Below are positions 55,231-64,000 of a DNA stretch of 64,000 nucleotides, piece after piece. The stretch spans positions 565,210 to 629,209 of the forward strand of contig BDGG01000018.1 in the NCBI GenBank assembly GCA_001949185.1. Direction: 5' to 3'. Every line of letters starts with the position of its first letter. Position 1 is the first letter of the stretch. This DNA comes from Ramazzottius varieornatus (lineage: Eukaryota; Tardigrada; Eutardigrada; Parachela; Ramazzottiidae). Made by a program: the position numbers and the translations under genes. The notes under the pieces are model-generated. The model was given only the letters and a program-made list of their open reading frames with translations. It had not been told where the DNA came from and made no database searches.

Positions 55231-58200
55231 ATGGCTCATTCGAATAATCCGCTGGACTTGAACGGGACATCCTTTGATCCCGACCAATACCTGCGCAAAG
55301 TTCTCACGGTAAGCTGACCTTGCGTTGCGTGCTCACCTCGATTCGTACATGGCTGTTGGCAGGAAGAAGCATTACCAGACCTGATCGAGCATGAAATCGA
55401 GATGCAGCAGCAGATTAAGTCGCTGGACAGCGATATGCAAACACTGGTCTATGAAAACTACAACAAATTCATCACGGCCACTGACACCATCCGTCAGGTA
55501 ATTTAGAGCATCCGCAATCTACCTAAGGCGGTCTGAAATCTTACACACACTCGCTTTCATTGCAGATGAAACAAGACTTTGGAGAAATGGAGCAGGAGAT
55601 GGAGAAGTTAGCCAGCAATATGGCTGCCATCAACCAGTTCAGCGCCAAGGTCAATTCTTCCTTGGCGCCTAATCGGACCAGAATCCGCAACCTTTCCGAG
55701 ACCCATTCCATTCTGAAACGTCTCCAGTTCCTTTATGAACTGCCTGCCAGGTAGATTTAACACCCAGAAGTGTCGTGGTGAATAGCAGAGAATTTTCGTA
55801 AGGTTGGCCGATGTAACGCGCCTGGTCTTCACGGACCTACATACACCGACATGGACACTTACTGCGAAGCGTTTGTTTGCAGGTTGAAGAAGTGTTTGGA
55901 TGACGAAAACTACCGACCAGCCGTCCTCGCTTACTGCAAAGTTCGCTCCGTCCTCGAGAGCTACCGGCACCTCACCGCATTCCAGCAGATTGATAAAGAC
56001 TGTCTGCAGATCATGGACACGTTGAAGAAAGCCCTGTATCAGAAGTTCCGCAGGAAGAGCACCACGACGAGAGAACTGGCCGAATGCATCGAGCTCTTTA
56101 CCATGCTGCAAGAACCCGCAGAGATTCTCTGTCAAGAGTTCCTTGCTCATGCTGAAATACGCTTGCTGGATGATTTACAGATGCTTGATGAGCAACTGGC
56201 ACTGTGGATCGACGCCTCGACGAGGGAGCAAGCAGCGGATATCAGGACGTTTGTCGATATGGGCTCCAACGGCTTTTTAAGTAATGTCTGCTTGGTCGTA
56301 GCTTCGTATAACGATATGTTCGTCTGCCGTGTCGAAACCAACGTCCATGAGTAGGTCATCTCTCATAGATTAGAAAGCTAAAGGATTGTTGCTCACTGAA
56401 TTTTTCGATGTTTTTCCAGAGAGGAACAGAACGAGGTGGCAAAGCGGAAGTTGACAGGTTTCGTCAGTAACCTAATGGAGCGTTACTTCAGTTCTGCGAA
56501 GCAACGCATCCTTCTTGAGGTAGTGCGTCCATCGAAGTTTTGTCCGATTTAGGACATAGTGTTGATGAAATGGCAGGTCGACAAACAGAGTCTACCAGAG
56601 TCTACAGATCGTTTCTCCAAGTGGCGCACCTTATCAGCGTTACTGGTTGAATGCGTGCGCCACTTGGAGAAACTAGGTGGTCGAATTTGTGTGTCCAGCT
56701 GACCAATTACCATGGAAAATGAAATGTAACCGGGGTTTCTTTTGCAGACTGTGATGTCTTCAACATGCGAAATCTATGTTCGGGCACTGGACCGCTTCTC
56801 TCGGAGGTTACAGGCCATCGACAGGCTGATCACCGAAACAGACTACTCGCGAGTGGGCTTCAGGATGGTCCAAGAAGCAGCCGCTTTACGCTGCAAACTG
56901 TACCTGCAGCATCTCAACAGCCAATTTCAACGTAAGTTAGCCACTTCCGCTCCCTCAATCACCTTTCGCTAACCGATGTATGATAAGGATTATGACCGTA
57001 CTGTCGTTACAGGGACATTGACGGAAGCTCGAGAAATGATCGCAGTCAAGCCCACCGCTATCGATGTGAACCAGAAGCTCCTCTTGGCTTGCGTACAGAA
57101 AATCCATGCCAAGCTGATGGAACGTGTTAAAGGCGCTCAAGCCGATCTCAAGGTTCGTTTCGACCTGTGATATGCCACTCGTTCTTCCAATACCTTGTTG
57201 TCCATTACAGGCGTTTGTCCAGCCGGACGTGATGTTCGCCAGTAACCAGACGTTCCATGAGCACTTCTGCAAGGTTGATGTACGAGAAAACATGGTGGTA
57301 GCTCACTTCAACGACATGCTGACAATATGCGAGGTACGTGGTGGCACGTTCGATTTTCTAGAATGATTAGGAATAATTCAATAAACGTTGTGATATTAAT
57401 ACATAAGTTGTCAAGCAATGCATGAAAAAATTGTTTGTTTTGTTTGACCAAGTGGCGCATCTTGTACGTAGGTATCGTATCATAATGCGCCACCTAAGTT
57501 GGGTGTACTTTAAGAGCGCCTTTTTCAGGAATTGTGCCAGCATGGAGTGGACAAGACCGCCGGTTCGACCCTCCTTCTCCTCGTCCTCTCTCGTCACTGC
57601 CTGGACATGAACCAGTCCTCCATGAACTACGTCATGACTCTTACTCGTGAGCAGTTCGCCACTAACGAGCGCAATGTCCACGGCGTACCTCCTGTACTCC
57701 TCCAGCGAGCCAAAGATACTGCCCAGAAGCTGGTCAACCACTTCGTCTACCAGGAAGGTCTATCTATTTCACAGATGATCCGCAAGAGCGTGGAGACTCG
57801 CGACTGGCTCAACACCACCGAACCACGCAATGTCCGAGCTGTTATGAAGAGGGTCGTCGAAGAACTGACCGCTACGGACGCACAAGTTGGCCAGCTGTTT
57901 GAAGAAGGAACCCGCAAGGAAGCAGGTATGTATGTTCACCTGACAAAAAGAATTAGAAAATAACTGATCAGAGGGGAAAATCGGACGTTGGCGGACGAAC
58001 TCAGCCCGATCGTTTCTCGAAGTGGCGCACACTTCCAGCCAGAAACACGGAAGTGATGCGCGACTTGGGAAAACAATCAAACCCGTGAAGATCGTTTTTG
58101 CAAGTGGCACACCCTCTCGGTTGACAACGATGAGGATGTGCGCCACTTGAGATGACTATCTGGGTGAATTCTTTTGTCGACATCCCAAAGGAAATCTATT

Positions 58201-58719
58201 TCTGAAGTCGGTTTAATCGTGATATGTGTTCTGACAGGGAGTTCGTCGAGCAGGAGGACGAGGCCGAGTGTAGCCAAGAGCGTATCGAGGAGCGCCAAGT
58301 GGACGAACTACTCGCCGGTGGATACGAGCTTGTTGAGCAACATTCAGAAGCTGTTTAGTGAAAGGATCGAAATCTTTGGCAACGTGGACTTTTCGAAAGT
58401 GTCGATCTTGACTGGGGTCATCAAGATCGGGTTGAAGACATTGTTAGAATGTGTGAGGCTGAGGACGTTCGGCAAGTTTGGGTTGCAGCAGCTGCAGGTG
58501 GACGCCTACTACCTCCAGCAGTACTTGTGGAGATTCGTCAGTGATGAAAAGTAAGTCGAGTTCAGTCGTGGAGTTGACTTGCGGCATGATAACATGAGGA
58601 CATCTTGTAGTCTGGTCACTATACTACTGGAAGAAATTGTCAGCAGTGCGGCGCAACGCTGTCTGGAACCGGTGTTGATGGAGCAAAGCGTGGTGGAAGC
58701 GATCTGCGATCGCGGGTAG
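55231..58719 (+). CDS. VPS51: Vacuolar protein sorting 51 (GARP/EARP tethering subunit)
   Basis: Shared subunit of the GARP and EARP complexes that tether endosome-derived vesicles to the trans-Golgi and recycling endosomes. ATG 55231 ([20 protein letters not shown]) is followed by [20 protein letters not shown] and [20 protein letters not shown], the N-terminal coiled coil typical of the family. Then come [34 protein letters not shown], and in the C-terminal half [57 protein letters not shown] and [20 protein letters not shown]. It ends VVEAICDRG at TAG 58717-58719, exactly as in vertebrates. About eleven exons; no disruption seen. Three introns have hairpin elements. Confidence 0.95.
56576..56705. 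repeat. Hairpin element, one module, VPS51 intron
   Basis: Opens GGTCGACAAACAGAGTC. Core CAAGTGGCGCACCTTATC / GAATGCGTGCGCCACTTGG. Closes GGTCGAATTTGTGTGTCCAGC. Confidence 0.78.
57440..57500. repeat. Hairpin element core only, VPS51 intron
   Basis: CAAGTGGCGCATCTTG and ATAATGCGCCACCTAAG surround a short loop. Spacers and outer arms are missing. Confidence 0.65.
57985..58195. repeat. Hairpin element, two modules, VPS51 intron
   Basis: Opens TTGGCGGACGAACTCAGCCC and closes GGGTGAATTCTTTTGTCGACA. Loops CCAGCCAGAAACAC and CGGTTGACAACG. Confidence 0.8.
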
Positions 58720-60049
58720 ATGATTTCTGATTTGTCAATTTCGCGATGTATCGTGATGCACATTGCGAATAATGTTAGTGATGGTTTCTCGAATAATGTT
58801 GATAATGTTTATGATTGTTTCCTCGTATGAACCCCTGTACAGCTTGACTTATTGGTTAGCGGTTCTATGATGAATCGAAAATTTCCATCCTGGTACCACC
58901 AAGCGGACTTGGTCGTCGAGTCTGATGTTTAGGAGAAGCTATAAATTCCGAAGATCTGGTCGGTACCACCGAAAACCTGACCCTGTGGAATCAAGAAATA
59001 AATACAATGGATCAAGAAAGGAATACAATGGGTTTGCTGGTTTTGTATTCCACTTGGAAATGGCCAATTTTGTATTCCGTTTGTACTAGTGGAATGATGA
59101 CGCCATTTCGGTTTTCGAATGCTGACTCATGGCCCACATTGATGAGAACACCAAAATCATATTTTCCTATGAACTTTGAATTTTGATTGTTCCATCGAGC
59201 TGCGAACATCATTTTAGGGAAACTTGTTGCTACTCTTGAAAGAAATAGTTGTCGCTGCAGAACGGCAGCTCTTTGCTTCAGAACTGATGGAGAAGGTTTT
59301 CGGTAAACACGAGACCTGAATAGTTGCCGGACGGTATAATGCCAAGTCCGGAACCTCAGTGGACGCGTGGAGCATACATCTGTCAGATGAGCTGACGCCG
59401 TCTAACCAAGAAACTTAAACCCACGGGCAAACATCAATCAAAGAAGAGAAACTATTGTACATCACTTACGCCTAATATCCCTGGAGGAATACAAAGGATG
59501 TATTGTTTTGTAGGTCGTTTTTGTATTCCCGTAACAACCTCGATCGGAATAGAAAACTGGACCATTGTACTCCTTCGTGGATTCCTTATGTATTAAAGCG
59601 CATACCCCAAACGACACGGGAGTTAAATACAAAAACGGCCGGCCACCGAATATACCAGATTGTCCGTGGGGTAGCTGCGATCATGCACCTTGTTATCCAT
59701 TAAGTGAGTACGAAGCGTTATTGCAAACTGCAGATTTTCAATGGTGTACGAGAGTCTTCCTCGAACCGTGCCGACTGAAGTCCATGCAGACCGGAAATCA
59801 TCGGCGCCATCTGGCGGGAATTCTGCAGCGCTGGCCAATCAAACACGTGTAGTCTGGCGCTCAGCTCGTGGTTGGATGTTCCCGCCTAAAGAGGCCGAGC
59901 CAACTGTAGCTGGATGACGTCAGCGTGAATACCTCACTATTTCCCCAGCCGGGCGAGCAAGAAATTTTAGTACAGAATTTTCCCATCTTTCATATCTCGG
60001 CATTCCTGATCTTTGTCTTTGCAGGTGTGGACAATCTCCCAACGTCAAG
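58720..60049. other. Intergenic region with GGAATACAA inverted repeats
   Basis: No supported gene over 1.3 kb. GGAATACAA at 59020 and 59486 is mirrored by TTGTATTCC at 59043, 59070 and 59521, making two small hairpins about 470 bp apart. A CAG acceptor near 60024 suggests a spliced 5' UTR for the next gene. Confidence 0.6.
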
Positions 60050-60967
60050 ATGAAGCCAACACTGAGCATGTTTGTAAATGTCAGCTCGATGCTACGCCAG
60101 AACCAGGCAGGAGGCAGCACTCCTCGCAGCGGTGCTACCGGAAGTGAGTCCACCACCCACAAGACGACCACTACCACAGGAACTACCGGAACCAGCGGAA
60201 CCACCATGCCTCCCAAGACGGCTTCTTCCACCACAAGCCACACCAGCTCCAGCAGCTCTACTCCTCCTCGATCTTCGACCACTACCAGCACCATGAACGC
60301 CGCCAAGAACGGAGGTGGCAACAAGATGGTGATGGGCGCCGTCGCCGTCGCCGCTGCTGGCGGAGCTTACTGGTATTTCACCAAGACCAAGTCCGGTGAA
60401 CAGGCTATGGTCGATGCTAAGCACTCTACCAAGGCTGCTGCTGAGAAGGCTGCCATTTCTGCCAAGTATGCTGGAGGTGATGCTTTGGACAAGGCTAAAG
60501 ATATGGCTCATGATAAATACGACCAGGTATGACTATCATTATTCTATCAATAAATCAGTCAGACCAATTTAGCTGGTTCCACTGATTGAGTTTACGGGTT
60601 GATTGACTTACTGACTTGATCAAAAATTAAAATTGCATTCTTGTCTCAATTGTCTGGTGTATAATACATTGATTGTTGATTGGTGGTTGATGCTCGACGA
60701 GACGGTTTTGCTAGGCGGCGCACGTTTACGTTATTATTGACCGATGGCCTGGGCCACTGGGGAAAGAACGATCCTGTCTTTGTCGTGTTTGACTGTTTCC
60801 AACGTTGCGTACTTTGGCTGGAAGCGTGCGCCACTCGGTTAATCAGTTGATTGACGATGGTTGTTTGATTGTCTTTACAGGCGAAGGACCTCGCTGATAA
60901 GGGTCTGCATAAGGCCAAGGAAGTGGCCAAGGACAAGTTGGACGATGCCCGTAAAGCCTTGAAATAA
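60050..60967 (+). CDS. Membrane-anchored LEA-like protein with 11-residue repeats, 187 aa
   Basis: Exon 1 (60050-60526) and exon 2 (60881-60967) encode 187 residues. The N-terminus (MKPTLSMFVNVSSMLRQNQ) lacks acids and could be a mitochondrial presequence. Residues about 20-85 are a low-complexity Ser/Thr/Gly linker. One membrane helix follows (MVMGAVAVAAAGGAYWYF). The last third is an Ala/Lys/Asp amphipathic helix whose end runs in strict 11-residue units: AKDMAHDKYDQ, AKDLADKGLHK, AKEVAKDKLDD, ARKALK. This is the periodicity of group 3 LEA proteins, which shield membranes and proteins during drying. The intron falls exactly between two units. Location and desiccation role are inference. The intron holds a hairpin element. 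Confidence 0.82.
60690..60850. repeat. Hairpin element, two modules, LEA-like gene intron
   Basis: Diverged copy: first core CTAGGCGGCGCACGTTTAC / GGCCTGGGCCACTGGG. The second keeps only its right arm, GAAGCGTGCGCCACTCGG. Confidence 0.72.
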
Positions 60968-60968
60968 A
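60963..60968 (+). terminator. AATAAA overlapping the stop codon of the LEA-like gene
   Basis: The TAA stop at 60965-60967 lies within the hexamer, so the poly(A) signal, if used, would leave almost no 3' UTR. Confidence 0.35.
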
Positions 60969-61619
60969 TATGTGTTAGTCTACGCCGTTGGCCCGTAAGA
61001 CTTTGAATCCGTTTCCCGAAACAGTGTGGACAAGATTGACGTTTTATTTATCCTGTCTCAATGTCTGCTACAGTGTTCAGCGCGGTTTGATATTTACCTT
61101 GCTAAAATTCACCGTTTCTTCGTTATCAATCCTTTTGGTTCTTCTGATATCACAGGTGCTGACTGTTTAACATCATGCTTCCCCATAAAGTAGTCCGAAC
61201 TAACTTGAAAGACCAGATCCGTTTTGGGCGAACAAGGAAGCAGGAAGCGATATCGCCGTAAACGAACTGATGTGTCTAGCTCAGTTTTTATTCCTTCCAT
61301 CTTTCCTTTTAACAAGTAGCGTACTCAGTCATGCAGTCCAGGTTGTTGCAGCAAAACAACGAAATTTCGAACACTCATTGTAATCTGGGTAGTCGGCAAA
61401 CAAACTTAGCAAGACTGTTTTGCCGAGTGGCGCACGTTGATCGTCTTATTGACCGGACGCGTGCGCCACCTGGAGAATTGATCTTGGCGAGTCTGATTGC
61501 TTTGCCAAGTGGCTCGTGTGTTGCAGTGTTATCGGCTGAAAGCGTGCGCCACTTGGACGAACGATCTGGTCGACTTTGTTTGCGTAGGGGGTTCCTTCTT
61601 ACGAGGGGATTTTTCCAAT
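60968..61619. other. Intergenic region between the LEA-like gene and transposase copy 3
   Basis: About 650 bp with no supported gene, containing one two-module hairpin element at 61385-61595. Confidence 0.5.
61385..61595. repeat. Hairpin element, two modules, intergenic
   Basis: Opens GTAGTCGGCAAACAAACTTAG and closes GGTCGACTTTGTTTGCGTAG. The second left arm has drifted to CAAGTGGCTCGTG. Confidence 0.82.
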
Positions 61620-62513
61620 CTGCCGCCTCTGATCCTCAAACCGACATCACAGGTGGATAGAGAAGAGTTTTCTCTATAGTCTGAACCGGAAACCTGGTCA
61701 TCTTTCCGTTCCTGGAATAAACTGCAGGAACCGGAAGTTACGTCAAAATTCCAACACAGGTGGCGCTACAAGTTAACCTGTTACTTCCGTCCTCGTAAAG
61801 GTATCTAGTGGAAAATTCAAAAAGACATTAAGGCAGTTAGATGGTACAGAAATGATGAACATCATAGAAATGGTGAAAACAGACTTAACAGAGGCGACCT
61901 TTGCACCACCCACAGACCAGAAGGACAGTATTCTTACAGTTATTATGAATGCAGCGGCCATTCAGCTTCTTGAACATGAAGCTTGTGGGGTTCACATACT
62001 GTACCCGTTCATCCGTATATCCCGACTTGAATCAGGCACGTACAATTAGGTTCTCGAATCTGGGTGACTGAAACTGCTGATAAAGTAAGGAATGATGTTT
62101 TAGGATTACGTCCCTATGATGGACATGTACAGGAATATCATTAACAAACACGAAATTTGAGATCTTTTTAAAACATCCCTTGTACATCCGGAAGCAAAGA
62201 ACATCCAACGGCTGGATACTACCAGTCACTTTGGGAGGTATGGTGATCATCTCCTACTGCAGCTCTTCGGGCTTGAGTTCGATAACAGCGTCCTGATCGG
62301 TGAACGTCTTCCAGGAGTCAGCCAGAAGGATACAGCGGTCTTCCATATGCGGAAACAACACTTTTTCGGACCATTCCAGGTAGAACTTCTTCGTCATTTT
62401 TCCCGATGTCGACGCAGTGATGTACAGGTTATCAGCTTTGAACATCGTCTTCGATACGATTGGGCCAAAGACTTCCTTCTCGACGCACATGTTTGCTCCT
62501 TCGTTTTATAAGA
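61620..62513 (-). pseudogene. DDE_1 transposase, decayed copy 3
   Basis: CTCTGATCCTCAAACCGACAT at 61626 matches the terminal repeat of the intact transposon, marking the left end. The coding part keeps ILLADSWKTFTDQDAV with the second catalytic Asp and GSIQPLDVLCFRMYKGCFKK with the third. The C-terminal cluster survives as NCKNTVLLVCGWCKG and HHFYDVHHFC, with a stop within it. A TAG separates ELKPEELQ from EMITIPPK. Upstream exons and the first catalytic Asp are missing beyond 62513. Inactive. Confidence 0.8.
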
Positions 62514-63736
62514 CTTTTTACCGTTGCTCAGTAGATAGCTTATTCTAATGGCCTAGCTTTGCGGGACAGTGGACTTTAGCCTAGCTCTGATACACATACA
62601 GTACAAGACTGTAAACTGTAAACATCCCAGACAGTACGCGTACGATGCTGACAATAGCGCAACAGAATGACCATGGAATATGATGTTGAAGTTGGGTAGC
62701 TAGACGCGTGAACTGCCCCAATTTTCCATAGTTTTCCACAAACCGTGCAATGATTAGCTCTCTGTCACAAAAACTATCTGGGAAGAAAAAGGAGCAGGAC
62801 GTAAAAGCAGAACTGATCGACCACGATCATCTTTGTAGCGCCAGTTAACGTTATTGGTCGCAAATGCGTCACGTGGAGACTTCCGGGTCGGCGAAGGGAA
62901 ACGATCGTGCGAGTTACAAGTGCAGTAGATGGACGTGCAGTGGATCTAGGCCGGTGATGGTGCAAAGTCTGGAAAAATACGTCAAAGCGGTGGAACACGC
63001 GGAGAAGAAGCTTCGAATTCATGCGGGAGAAGCGACTGACGAACTTGCACGCACAGTACCACCTTGCCTTAATTTTTCGGCGCGGCTCTAGGGTTTGTCA
63101 TTTGTAAGGTCCACTTCCTTGTCGGGTATGTTTTAGAGTTTGAGAGGTAGTGCAGGTTACCTTCAAACTTTCTGGTGGTGAAAGCGATCTTCACCAGGGC
63201 GCGGCAGAGTTCTTCACTTCCGGCTATACTTTCGGTTTTTCGTCAGCCACTGCTATTGCGACCCCACACTGCGATGACTGATTCCGACTTTAGGCTCCGA
63301 GCTGCCTTAATTCTGGTAGTTGTAAAGTACCTGCATTTTTTCCTGCTACAGAGAGCACAAGCCTCCCAGGTCCTCCTTCTAAACCTTCAACTTTCCTTTT
63401 AATCCCTTCAGCCTTCGCAATCTCGCTGATGAATAAATCACTCTTGCTACTCTGACGTCACAGGATGTGCTAAGTAATGAATCGATACAAAAAACTTCCG
63501 ATTCTTCTGCTGACCACAGGACAGTCACCGCAACGACACGAAACATTCCTATTCTGGACGCGAAACAGCGTCAGTGGCTCATGACGTCATCTGAGTCTTG
63601 TTCAAATTCAGCATTCTCGATTCTTCCGGTCTATTCCGGATAGCCTTTGTGAGCTGGCACCGGGAAGATACTCGTCTCTATACTTTGGTAGACGAGTCTG
63701 GTAGCGCATTTGTTCCGGCTGTCTGAATTCTGGGCA
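62514..63736. other. Intergenic region with one possible first exon
   Basis: Mostly without a recognised gene. From ATG 62957 the plus strand reads MVQSLEKYVKAVEHAEKKLR then IHAGEATDELART, up to a possible GTACCA donor near 63056. This looks like a helical N-terminal exon, but no matching downstream exon was found. A decayed hairpin core lies near 62845. Confidence 0.3.
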
Positions 63737-64000
63737 ATGGCAGATTCGAGTGAGCCTTTCGATTTGAACATCTGTTCTCTCCATCTGACAATCGATGATC
63801 TCCCAGATGAAATCTTAGTGGAGATTTTTGGGGAACTTGAAGCCCTACAGCAACGTCTCCTTCAGCGGTAAGTCCAGTTGATGTAATGCGTGCTCGCTGT
63901 TTCATGTGAAAATACTAACGGGTTTTTCTCCTCCAAGCACTTGTGCACGATGGAAGAGAATTTTGCTAAGCAGACGTCTTCAGCTGGTCGTGCGTATGGA
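63737..64000 (+). CDS. F-box domain protein, N-terminal part
   Basis: ATG 63737 starts MADSSEPFDLNICSLHLTI followed by DDLPDEILVEIFGELEALQQ, the start of an F-box, ending at a GTAAGT donor (exon 63737-63867). The next exon begins at 63938 after CTCCAAG and gives TCARWKRILLSRRLQL, completing the F-box helices (the C-x-x-W-K/R position is kept). F-box proteins bind Skp1 and bring substrates to SCF ubiquitin ligases. Substrate-binding repeats lie beyond the window. The frame is preserved across the splice. Confidence 0.72.

Overview
This is a stretch of a compact, intron-rich animal nuclear genome. Bases 10818-10945 are an unsequenced run of N. Nearly every conserved gene is a standard animal gene broken by short GT-AG introns: BBS1, B4GALT7, a mitochondrial 2-Cys peroxiredoxin, an adenylate/UMP-CMP-type kinase, DDX27, a SET-domain methyltransferase, mitochondrial ALDH2, BRAP, an ATRX-like SNF2 gene, USB1 and VPS51. 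An ammonium-transporter-like fragment, a Pmp3-type 55-residue membrane peptide and a membrane-anchored protein with LEA-type 11-residue repeats point to a small stress-tolerant invertebrate. A tardigrade is my best guess, but this is inference: the sequence alone does not name the species.

Layout. 1-5771, minus strand: ammonium-transporter-like fragment, BBS1, B4GALT7. 6342-8809, plus strand: peroxiredoxin followed closely by a divergent nucleotide monophosphate kinase. 8846-12427, minus: DDX27. 12.58-14.14 kb: a small TIR element and a decayed transposase. 14.26-15.06 kb: an unknown membrane protein. 15.39-17.54 kb, minus: a secreted LRR protein. 18.57-19.41 kb, minus: an intronless SETMAR-like methyltransferase. 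20.13-22.98 kb, plus: ALDH2. 24.08-24.62 kb: the Pmp3-like gene. 25.2-31.6 kb is the mobile-element island: a broken LINE, a nested inverted-repeat element and an apparently intact 2.4-kb DDE transposon. 32.0-38.8 kb holds a glycosyltransferase-like type II membrane protein, three unrecognised genes and a second LRR protein. 40.5-43.8 kb is BRAP, facing the ATRX-like gene (44.3-51.2 kb, minus). USB1 (minus), VPS51 (plus), the LEA-like gene (plus), a third transposase relic and the start of an F-box gene fill the rest.

The most striking unexplained structure is a family of short palindromic elements. A hairpin core (CAAGTGGCGCACG...CGTGCGCCACTTG) recurs at about 30 loci, almost always in introns, as one, two or three hairpin modules joined by a spacer like GATCTTGTCGAGTTTG. 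The best copies carry an outer inverted repeat beginning GGGAGCTCGGCAAA. They are absent from every exon I could recognise.

Other points of note: a conserved C-terminal Cys/His cluster in all three transposase copies; three in-frame stops, one frameshift and missing helicase motifs in the ATRX-like gene; exact 11-residue periodicity in the LEA-like protein; and same-strand genes only tens of bases past the preceding poly(A) signal. Splice sites were placed by eye from GT/AG signals, reading frame and remembered family sequences.
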